Source: Novisyntrophococcus fermenticellae
GTDB taxonomy: Bacteria; Bacillota; Clostridia; Lachnospirales; Lachnospiraceae
Length of the DNA: 64,000 nucleotides
Assembly: GCF_018866245.1 (NCBI RefSeq)
Contig: NZ_CP076458.1
Coordinates: 1,550,001-1,614,000 of the forward strand
Reading direction: 5' to 3'
Of the stretch, positions 53,513 to 60,640 are shown piece after piece; the stretch's first letter is position 1, and each line of letters opens with the position of its first letter. The position numbers and the translations under genes were made by a program. The notes under the pieces were generated by a model. The model had not been told where the DNA came from, did no database searches, and saw only the letters and a list, made by a program, of their open reading frames with translations.

Positions 53513-54634
53513 ATGGACGAATTACAATGGGCAGGGGCAGTATCAGAAAAAATTAAGAAAAAGCTTGAAATCACAGCCAGGAGAAATGCACATAAGATTC
53601 CTTACACAACAAAAGACGGGGTTTTTGACGACAAATCCAAGGATGAGATTTGCTGGTGGACAAATGGTTTCTGGGGTGGAATTATGTGGCAGATGTATCA
53701 TGCCACAGGAAATGAGTTATATCTCAATATCGCTAAGTCAAATGAAAAGGAATTAGACCGTAATCTGATGGACGCGCAGGGAATGGACCATGACAGTGGC
53801 TTCAAATGGCTTCCAACGGCGGTTTGCGATTATCGGATTACAGGAGATTTGGATGCACGGAACAGAGGACTTCTGGCAGCCGGCAATCTTGCAGGACGTT
53901 TCAATCCGGCCGGTTCATTTATCCGTGCGTGGAATGATAACGGAGATGCGGGCAAAGCCGGATGGGCAATCATAGACTGTATGATGAACCTGCCCTTGCT
54001 GTACTGGGCATACGCAGAGACAAAAGATTCGCGGTTTCAGCAGATTGCGGCTGCACATGCCGATATGGCAGAAAGATACTTCGTGCGTCCGGATGGCTCT
54101 GTAAACCATATCGTGGCCTTTGACCCTGTATCCGGAAAATTTGTTGAAACCTTCGGCGGGCAAGGATACGCGGCAGGCTCCTCCTGGACGAGGGGACAGG
54201 CATGGGCACTTTATGGATTCATACTAAGCTACATACATACGAAGAAGGAATCCTACCTGGATACTGCAAAACATGTGGCAAATTATTTTATTGCAAATAT
54301 TGGACCAGATGCACTGATACCTGTGGATTTCAGACAGCCTGAAGAATGCGGGCTCGAAGACAGTACTGCATCTGCAATTGCGGCTTGTGGGCTGCTTGAG
54401 ATTGAGAAATATGTTCCGCAGAATGAAAAGCATATCTATCATCAGGCAGCCATACGACTGCTGCAGGTGCTGGATGAAAAACGTTGTAACTGGGAGGAAA
54501 ACAGTGATAATATTCTGGAAAAATGTACAGGAGCGTTTCATGATGAGGAACACGAATATTCGATTATCTATGGGGATTATTATTTTATAGAAGCGATATG
54601 GAAATTGACCGGACAGGAAATTTTTATCTGGTAA
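53513..54634 (+). CDS. GH88 unsaturated glucuronyl hydrolase
   Basis: 373 residues, alpha/alpha barrel, no signal peptide. GH88 features: ICWWTNGFWGGIMWQMY, HDSGFKWLPTAVCDYRITGD with Asp near residue 94, and WNDNGDAGKAGWAIIDCMMNLPLLYWA with Asp near 155. These two Asp correspond by position to the catalytic pair described for Bacillus UGL. GSSWTRGQAWALYGF also fits. It hydrates and releases the 4,5-unsaturated glucuronic acid from disaccharides made by polysaccharide lyases, giving the KduI substrate. GGAGGAGAG precedes the ATG. It ends the recognisable operon; damaged DNA follows. Confidence 0.93.
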   Translation: MDELQWAGAVSEKIKKKLEITARRNAHKIPYTTKDGVFDDKSKDEICWWTNGFWGGIMWQMYHATGNELYLNIAKSNEKELDRNLMDAQGMDHDSGFKWLPTAVCDYRITGDLDARNRGLLAAGNLAGRFNPAGSFIRAWNDNGDAGKAGWAIIDCMMNLPLLYWAYAETKDSRFQQIAAAHADMAERYFVRPDGSVNHIVAFDPVSGKFVETFGGQGYAAGSSWTRGQAWALYGFILSYIHTKKESYLDTAKHVANYFIANIGPDALIPVDFRQPEECGLEDSTASAIAACGLLEIEKYVPQNEKHIYHQAAIRLLQVLDEKRCNWEENSDNILEKCTGAFHDEEHEYSIIYGDYYFIEAIWKLTGQEIFIW

Positions 54635-54717
54635 GAAGCGGATAGCAGGTTTGTTGAAATCTACTATGAAATAACAGAAAGATATGTTTATTTGCCCATG
54701 GGGGCGGGGGCTTTGAA

Positions 54718-54754
54718 AAATCATGACTACCGACTAAGCCGGTAGTCATGATTT
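54718..54754. terminator. Strong perfect hairpin after GH88 gene (terminator-like)
   Basis: A 15-bp perfect inverted repeat (54718-54732 with 54740-54754) with a seven-base loop, 84 bases after the GH88 stop. It is followed by TTTCC on the + strand; on the - strand it ends in five T. Either a bidirectional terminator or a repeat-element palindrome. Confidence 0.6.
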
Positions 54755-55368
54755 CCCTGGTAAAAAGTTTTACTTTACCATATTTCTCGTCTCCATGCTC
54801 AGCATTAAATATTCTTCGTCTGCTGTCAGCCACTATGTTTAGGCCGTGTTTAGGCAACAGGCTATATACAACTTTAAAATCAACACCATTAATAAATACC
54901 TATGGATTTGCATTTATTTTATATTTCTGATGCGTTGGAATAAAACATCAATAAGTACCAGGTTATCTTTTTCAATAACAGCTGTATCCGAATCCTGAAA
55001 ATTAATTTCTGAGTTATGCAACAGTAGCGTGCTGGGATTTTTTGTTTTTATACACCAGCTTAGGACAACGGTAACTGATAGCACGAAAAAAACACAGAAT
55101 GCTTTTAGAAATTTTTTCCGTCTTACTCATAAATGCTCCATCTCACTTCTGGGAATTCCACTGTTCATCGTTACTCTGGCAACTATGTTAATTGGGCGGG
55201 GACTAACCTATGTGGCACTGCAGGCTCAAACTAAGGGGCCGCTTCCGAATATTTATAATGCAATCGGTGACAGCAGTCAAAAAATCTTCCTTTGAGTACA
55301 TAAAAATCCTCCTCTTTTAATAAGTTTGTAGCCAATTCTATTTTTTTGTTTTATAATAACATGGATAA
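54755..55368. other. Degenerate 600-bp region without an intact gene
   Basis: AT-rich DNA after the uronate operon. No frame on either strand gives a protein with a start site and a recognisable fold. On the - strand a well-formed ribosome site (AGGAGG at about 55310) and ATG 55301 open a 32-codon frame that stops at 55203 (MYSKEDFLTAVTDC...). Two further short frames follow in other phases, which suggests a gene inactivated by several frameshifts and stops. On the + strand an 88-codon frame at 55029-55295 has no ribosome site. Origin not recognised. Confidence 0.5.
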
Positions 55369-55986
55369 TATTTAATTAAACATACTCGAAAAGTTGAAAC
55401 TAAAAGCACAAAGGGACTACAATTTGTACCCCGGAAAATAGAAACTTTTTTCAAAGACTGCTGTGTTGTTTCTCATGAGATGGATTATATCTGCGTTCGT
55501 AATCTGACGTTGAGTAATGAATCGGCGTTTCATGAGCAGCTTTCCTTATTTCTGAGGGAGAATGTCGCAAAAGCGGGAATCAGCAATTCTTTTAAAGGTT
55601 TTTTATATTGGGATATGTACATGTGTCAGGCATACGATGCTATGGAACTCGGAAGAGAGATTCATGCACATTTCTGGCATTACAACTTTAAAGACTATGC
55701 CTTTGCAGCAATGCTCAAAGAGAGCACAAAAAAATATCCGGCAAAGGAGCTGATTTCCCCGACATTGAATACTCTTTGCCAATACGATAAGAAGCACAAA
55801 ACAGATTTATATCACACACTGGATGTATATCTTCGGCAAAACTGCAGTGCTACACATACTGCAAAGGAATTGTATATTCAAAGATCATCTGTTCTGAAAC
55901 GACTGGAAAAAATCAAGAGACTAACGCATATTAACTTAAGTATGTATGAAGAAAAAATATATATAATCCTGAATTATTCACGCTGA
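55369..55986 (+). pseudogene. 3' remnant of a PucR/CdaR-family transcriptional regulator
   Basis: An open frame of about 205 codons (first stop upstream at 55366), of which only the part from ATG 55480 (168 codons) has a start codon, without a good ribosome site. The C-terminus is a PucR-type helix-turn-helix (LYHTLDVYLRQNCSATHTAKELYIQRSSVLKRLEKIKRLT, in parts). The region before it, including codons upstream of the ATG (FFKDCCVVSHEMDYICV; FLRENVAKAGISNSFKGF), fits the middle domain of such regulators, which are normally over 350 residues. The N-terminal half is missing, so it is called a 5'-truncated pseudogene. Confidence 0.7.
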
Positions 55987-56205
55987 CGTAGTCAGTGCCT
56001 AGTAACACCTCTTTATAACTGTGTTTTTTGTGCTTATTACTTTCATCTAAAAAGTGAAGTCTAGATATAGAAAAAAGGCATCTTCTTTGTTAAAATGAAG
56101 TCACCACAACAATCTATAATGGTCTCATAAATTAAGACACTTTCCCAGACAGATTTTAATGAATCTGATATACTAAAATCAGTATGAAAGAAAGGATTCA
56201 TTGCT

Positions 56206-56553
56206 ATGTCCAGACAAAGAAGAAACTTTAGTGCCAAATTTAAATCAGACCTTGTGATTGAGTTACTTAAGGGAGAGAAAGATCTCAATACCCTTGCAAC
56301 TGAAAATAATATTCAACCCAACTTACTCCGTAACTGGAAGAAAGAATTCCTAAACAACGCTTCTGCAGCATTTGACGACAAGCGAGAGGAAAACCTCAAA
56401 GATAAGCTTGCAGAAGAACGCAAAGAGAAGTCGGAGTATGCCAAAAAGGTTGGTCAGTTAACCATGCAGGTTGACTGGCTCAAAAAAAAATCTGAAGAAA
56501 TTTGTGGACCTGACTACGAGAGTAAGTTTAGTCCAAAACCTTTTGACGACTAA
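56206..56553 (+). CDS. IS3-family transposase OrfA
   Basis: 115 residues. N-terminal helix-turn-helix of the IS3/IS911 type (SRQRRNFSAKFKSDLVIELLKG; LNTLATENNIQPNLLRNWKKEF) followed by a charged leucine-zipper-like coil (about 60-95), the usual OrfA architecture for binding the terminal repeats. The last residues overlap the start of orfB at a run of nine A (56482-56490). AAAGGA precedes the ATG. Confidence 0.92.
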   Translation: MSRQRRNFSAKFKSDLVIELLKGEKDLNTLATENNIQPNLLRNWKKEFLNNASAAFDDKREENLKDKLAEERKEKSEYAKKVGQLTMQVDWLKKKSEEICGPDYESKFSPKPFDD

Positions 56554-57361
56554 AGAATTACCTGCTTCTGTCGGGGCAAAGCTCCTGGATATCAACCGCA
56601 CCAGCATTTATTACAAAGGAACGCCTGTATCAGAGGAAGAACTGGCTTGTAAAGAGATCATTGATCACCTTCACACAGATAATCCGACCTGGGGTGCCAG
56701 GCAGATGTCAGCACAGTTGAAGCTTCGTGGTTATCATGTTGGTCGCCGGAAAGCACGCCGCTACATGAGCGAAATGGACATTCATCCAATCTACCCAAAG
56801 ATGAACCTTTCGAAGCGGATGCAGCAAGCTAAGGTATTCCCTTATCTTCTCCGCAATGCTGTCATAGACAAGCCTAATCAGGCTTGGTCGATTGACATTA
56901 CATATATTCCCATCCGGCATGGATTTTTGTACCTGACTGCTGTAATCGACTGGTACAGCCGCTGTATTGTCGGCTGGGAAGTCGATGATACACTTGATAC
57001 CCGAATGGTTGTCAATGCCTTGAAAAAGGCTTTTAAGGTTGCAAAGCCACAAATTTTAAATTCCGATCAAGGATGTCAGTTTACAAGTCAACAATATATT
57101 GAATTCTTAAAGAAAAATGGAATTCGCCAAAGCATGGATGGGAAAAGCCGTTGGGCTGACAACATCATGATTGAACGCTGGTTTCGTAGCTTCAAATATG
57201 AAGAAGCGTACCTTACACAATATAACAATATCAAAGAAGCCAGAGCCGCTATCGGACGATATATTTTCACTTATAATTTTGAAAGATGTCATTCTGCCCT
57301 TGACTATCAAAAACCGGCTGAATGCTACTACCCGGCAATGCTACTGCCCTATGTAGCTTGA
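56471..57361 (+). CDS. IS3-family transposase OrfB (DDE integrase)
   Basis: 296 residues. HTH_21-like region (WGARQMSAQLKLRGYHVGRRKARRYM in parts) and rve integrase core with DDE residues: WSIDITYIPI, the Asp in ILNSDQGCQFTS and the Glu in RWADNIMIERWFRSFKYEEAY. C-terminal YNFERCHSALDYQKPAECYY is typical. The frame lies in phase +1 relative to orfA, not the usual -1. A true start is unclear (TTG 56471), as OrfB is normally made as an OrfAB fusion through slippage at the A run. Confidence 0.92.
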   Translation: MTGSKKNLKKFVDLTTRVSLVQNLLTTKELPASVGAKLLDINRTSIYYKGTPVSEEELACKEIIDHLHTDNPTWGARQMSAQLKLRGYHVGRRKARRYMSEMDIHPIYPKMNLSKRMQQAKVFPYLLRNAVIDKPNQAWSIDITYIPIRHGFLYLTAVIDWYSRCIVGWEVDDTLDTRMVVNALKKAFKVAKPQILNSDQGCQFTSQQYIEFLKKNGIRQSMDGKSRWADNIMIERWFRSFKYEEAYLTQYNNIKEARAAIGRYIFTYNFERCHSALDYQKPAECYYPAMLLPYVA

Positions 57362-57478
57362 TGCATATATGGATCTGGGGGGTGTTCCACTGCCTTCCCC
57401 ATACTCCTTGTCACTTATCCACCATATCAGTTCATTATAAAAATCTTAGATTTTTGTCTTGACAACTGAGCCACTATA

Positions 57479-58207
57479 GGTGCACCTAACTTTTTGTATC
57501 CACTTTTGCTTGAGTTACAAGATGAGTATCCAGAAACAAACCTATTCCTTCGTGGTGATAGCGGCTTTGCTGATGTCCTCATGTATGAAAAACTTGAAAC
57601 AAATAAAACGTCATATGCCATTCGATTAAAAGAAAATGGACGTCTGCGAAAACTTGCTTCTGAAATCGAACATGAACTTTATGAAAAGACAATCCAGAAT
57701 CAAATCGACTATGCTGTGGTTTATGGTAGCATAAATTACATTGCAGATAGTTGGCACCAACCAAGGCGGGTTGCAGTAAAAATCGAAAAACCTTACGGTC
57801 AAATGGCACATCATTACACTTTTATCGTTACAAATATGGAACTAAAGGATGAAGATATCATTCGATTTTACTGTAATCGTGGTCGTATGGAAAACTTCAT
57901 TAAAGAATGCAAGCTAGGTTTCAACATGGATTCCATGAACAGCCATAGTATGACAGTCAATGCAAATCGCCTTCAAATAAGTATGTTGGCGTATAACCTT
58001 TTTAATTGGTTTCGTCGACTTGTATTACCAGCAAAGTTGCGTAAACTGCAGATAGATACCATTCGATTAAAGCTGTTTAAAATAGCTGCAAAGCTAATTC
58101 ATTCAGCACGATATCTTAAGTTCAAACTCTGTAGTAGCTGCCCTTATCAGGAGCAATTTATAAAAACACTAATTAACATTAAGAACTTAGATCCAAAGCT
58201 TGAATGA
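57479..58207 (+). pseudogene. 5'-truncated IS1380-type transposase
   Basis: About 237 codons of a DDE_Tnp_1/IS1380-family transposase C-terminal half: FLRGDSGFADVLMYEKLE (second catalytic Asp region), SYAIRLKEN, WHQPRRVAVKIEKPYGQ, FYCNRGRMENFIKECKLGF (catalytic Glu region) and NRLQISMLAYNLFNWFRRL. The N-terminal half, with the first catalytic Asp, is absent; the coding sequence begins right at the end of the IS3 element. IS3 insertion plus loss of the left part explains this. Not expected to be active. Confidence 0.85.
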
Positions 58208-58226
58208 TAGTTTTGGTGGACATTGA

Positions 58227-58349
58227 CAATCTGACAGAAAATCAAACTTCCTAGGGGTAGTCTACTCTTTTTTAGGAAAGGTGGCAGTCAGATTGATTCG
58301 TTAGCCAATCTTGAACAGAAAATTTTGAGCAACTATCTATTTTCTGTCA
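58227..58349. repeat. Nested inverted repeats after the IS1380 remnant
   Basis: Several perfect repeats in 123 bp: 58232-58242 with 58339-58349 (11 bp), 58227-58235 with 58287-58295 (9 bp), and 58315-58323 with 58339-58347 (9 bp, local hairpin). TTCCTA/TAGGAA adds another pair. They may be the right end of the IS1380 element plus flanks. The rest of the gap to 58465 shows nothing else clear. Confidence 0.55.
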
Positions 58350-58465
58350 AGATGAATAATTCAGGATAATGACATCCTATTATATTATGGAACACTCTAT
58401 TTGATGTGTTTTAGGTAAAAAGACAACTTGCCACAGGGCTTGCTTACAGGAAAGAGAGGACAAAT

Positions 58466-58894
58466 ATGAGGAACGAACTTATGAAACGAGAACTGCAGGA
58501 GGCATTCACAGCAGGTGAACAGGCACTTCGGAGCCTATATGCAGCCAGAGAAAAACTTGGTTCTGCAAGAAACTGGGGGATTTTCGACATGCTTGGGGGA
58601 GGTCTGATCAGTGATCTGGTAAAGCACTCCAAAATGAACGACGCCGTATCCCTGATGGAGCAGGCAAAACAGGAACTGCATATTTTTCAGAGAGAATTGA
58701 AAGATGTTCAGGTATTCTTAGATCTGCGTATGGAGATTGGCAGTTTCCTTTCGTTTGCCGATTTTTTCTTTGATGGACTGGTGGCCGACTATCTTGTACA
58801 AAGCAAGATTGTGGATGCCAGAAATCAGGTAGATGATGCCATTCGGCAGGTGGAAATGATACTCGAAGACATAAAGAGACAGATAAACGAATAG
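58466..58894 (+). CDS. Conserved hypothetical helical protein with internal repeat
   Basis: 142 residues, predicted all helical, no signal peptide. Residues 39-71 and 97-129 are alike (pattern xxD....GGL..D..V..SK..DA......A...), a spacing of 58, so the protein seems to have arisen by internal duplication. The halves carry hydrophobic Gly-rich segments (IFDMLGGGLISDLV; FADFFFDGLVADYLV) flanked by charged coils. No family is named here. GGAAAGAGAGG lies ahead of the ATG. It is 12 bases before a YccF gene, so a common membrane-linked job is likely. Confidence 0.8.
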   Translation: MRNELMKRELQEAFTAGEQALRSLYAAREKLGSARNWGIFDMLGGGLISDLVKHSKMNDAVSLMEQAKQELHIFQRELKDVQVFLDLRMEIGSFLSFADFFFDGLVADYLVQSKIVDARNQVDDAIRQVEMILEDIKRQINE

Positions 58895-58906
58895 GAGGTG
58901 CAGGGT

Positions 58907-59266
58907 ATGGGGTGCCTGGGAAATCTGTTATGGTTTGTATTCGGCGGAGCGGTCAGCGGACTGAGCTGGTGTCTGGCAGGCTGCCTTTGGTGTATTACGA
59001 TTGTGGGAATTCCGGTTGGGCTTCAGTGCTTTAAGTTTGCCGGACTTAGCTTCTTCCCCTTTGGGAAGGAAGTACGATACGGCGGCGGAGCAGGTTCCTT
59101 CCTGTTAAATATCATCTGGGTCATTGTATCCGGTCTGCCGCTGGCACTGGAGCACCTGATGCTGGGAGCAGTGCTGTGTATTACAGTTGTTGGAATTCCA
59201 TTTGGCCTGCAGCAATTTAAGCTGGCGAAATTGGCTTTTATGCCCTTTGGTGCAGAAGTGTATTAA
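58907..59266 (+). CDS. yccF: YccF domain inner membrane protein
   Basis: 119 residues. Two tandem YccF units: LGNLLWFVFGG...CITIVGIPVGLQCFKFAGLSFFPFG and LLNIIWVIVSGLPLALEHL...CITVVGIPFGLQQFKLAKLAFMPFG (in parts), about 60 residues apart, together four membrane helices. Function unknown in the family. AGGAGG overlapping the preceding stop puts the start at ATG 58907; a GTG three codons earlier overlaps that site. Confidence 0.9.
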   Translation: MGCLGNLLWFVFGGAVSGLSWCLAGCLWCITIVGIPVGLQCFKFAGLSFFPFGKEVRYGGGAGSFLLNIIWVIVSGLPLALEHLMLGAVLCITVVGIPFGLQQFKLAKLAFMPFGAEVY

Positions 59267-59510
59267 GATGGTAGACAGATGAATTAAAAGATTTCAGAAG
59301 ACTTTTGGCATGTATAGCCTTTAGCTGCCGTTAAAATTTCATGCCCCGTCACCGGACGTTAATAAATATATATGAAAATAATAGTAAAAGTGTTGTATAT
59401 TATGCCAAACAAACTATTTCAAGTCAATTAATAGAACAGAGTATAATCTTTAATAACAGATCAGAAGTATATGACCCGCTCTTTAAATCATCCTTATAGG
59501 AGGAATTCAG
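59267..59510 (+). promoter_or_regulatory. 244-bp AT-rich gap with a probable promoter
   Basis: Contains TATAAT (59442-59447) with only weak -35 candidates (TCAAGT 59419-59424 at 17 bp). No frame or RNA gene was recognised. The promoter would serve the lipoprotein gene. Confidence 0.4.
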
Positions 59511-60509
59511 ATGAAAAAAAACATTTGGTTAGCGAGCATTCTAGCAATTTTGATTTTCTCGGGTTGTAGTGATGTGTCCAGGGAGAGTCAGAATCAATCA
59601 ATTAAGATACCAGGGCAGGAGAGTATTGATACAATACAACTGAATACAATTAGAGTGAAGCCAAAGGATTATGGGGCAGATAAACTTTCCTCACTGATTG
59701 ATAACCTTGAATCAGCAACCCCTTTAAGTGCGGATGAGTCTGCTGCCTTATTTTATAAAGAGGAGTATAATCCTACAATCACATTTATTTACAAAGATGG
59801 GACAAAGGATATTTTTTACTTTTTTGAAAATTACGACATATGGTACCTGAAGACAGATGAAAAGCATTATTATAAGGATGCTGATTTTATAGATGATTAT
59901 ATTCATGGTGAGAAAGTTGATGCCCAATTCGTTCCTATAATATCCCCTGAATATTTTGAATTGAGCTTAAAACTTGCTCAGGAACAGGAAACTCCGGATA
60001 TACCTTTTGCATTTATATATCTCGTACGGGGGAATATAGAATATAATGAATACACAGAAAAGGATGCTATTACCGAGGTAAGAGAATCGATGATTCATAA
60101 TATGAAGGTGTATCAATATGCATTACAGTCTGATTATGACATTTCCGATGCTGAACTGTCTTCTGTTATAAATAAGTACGTATCCGATACTCTGAACTCT
60201 GAAGAATATATAGAATACGAAAAAGATTTAGAAGATGCAGGAATAACACTTCAGCAGTTGGCAGAGAAATATAAGGAGTCTATCCGTTATATTACAATTA
60301 CAAACAAACTATATTTGGATAAACAAATTGAATTTAAGAATGGAAAAGATAAAGTGGGGGATAAGGTCTGTAAAAGTGTCGATGAATATTATAAAACGTT
60401 TATTGAGGATGTTGTCTACACTGAAATGAAGAATTATAACCTGGACAAATTTTCGTCTGAGTTGGATGTGGCAGAAAAAATGTACTTGGGAAAATATGGA
60501 GGTCAATAA
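59511..60509 (+). CDS. Lipoprotein with SurA-N-like helical domain, function unknown
   Basis: 332 residues. Signal peptide with lipobox IFSGC (Cys19). Residues about 25-150 form a beta-rich domain (NTIRVKPKDYGADKL; NPTITFIYKDGTKDIFYFFEN). Residues about 185-325 are helical and resemble the N-terminal domain of SurA/PrsA-like foldases (ESMIHNMKVYQYALQSDYDISDAELSSVINKYV in parts). No parvulin catalytic domain is present. TAGGAGGAATTC precedes the ATG. It may be a surface chaperone or a sensor lipoprotein; this is inference from weak similarity. Confidence 0.7.
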   Translation: MKKNIWLASILAILIFSGCSDVSRESQNQSIKIPGQESIDTIQLNTIRVKPKDYGADKLSSLIDNLESATPLSADESAALFYKEEYNPTITFIYKDGTKDIFYFFENYDIWYLKTDEKHYYKDADFIDDYIHGEKVDAQFVPIISPEYFELSLKLAQEQETPDIPFAFIYLVRGNIEYNEYTEKDAITEVRESMIHNMKVYQYALQSDYDISDAELSSVINKYVSDTLNSEEYIEYEKDLEDAGITLQQLAEKYKESIRYITITNKLYLDKQIEFKNGKDKVGDKVCKSVDEYYKTFIEDVVYTEMKNYNLDKFSSELDVAEKMYLGKYGGQ

Positions 60510-60553
60510 AATTGGAAAGAATATAGTTTACGCTATCTTAAATGAGTTAACAG

Positions 60554-60582
60554 TTGTTTACGTATGCAACCCATGTTATAAT
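60554..60582 (+). promoter_or_regulatory. Promoter of radical SAM operon
   Basis: TTGTTT (60554-60559), 17-bp spacer, perfect TATAAT (60577-60582), 58 bp before ATG 60641. It shows that in-frame codons upstream of about 60589 are not translated. Confidence 0.75.
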
Positions 60583-60640
60583 CTTTATTTGTATACAATG
60601 CAAATATGTGTTTCACAAAATGTTAGAAAAGGGTAAGAAC

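Larger units (their letters stand above)
56119..57474 (+). mobile_element. IS3-family insertion sequence, 1356 bp
   Basis: Imperfect terminal inverted repeats: left TGGTCTCA...T.AAGACA (from 56120) and right, on the other strand, TGGCTCA...T.AAGACA (to 57473). Inside are orfA (HTH) and orfB (DDE integrase). If the ends are taken as 56119 and 57474, both flanks carry TATA (56115-56118 and 57475-57478), a possible 4-bp target duplication. It directly abuts a truncated IS1380-type transposase gene on its right. Confidence 0.85.

Noticed and set aside
54624..54857. 78-codon - strand frame spanning the large hairpin
   Set aside because: It reads across the GH88 end and both arms of a perfect palindrome, so it is likely chance.
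55029..55295. 88-codon + strand frame with a hydrophobic middle
   Set aside because: No ribosome site, no recognisable fold, and the opposite strand has a better start signal; treated as part of the decayed region.
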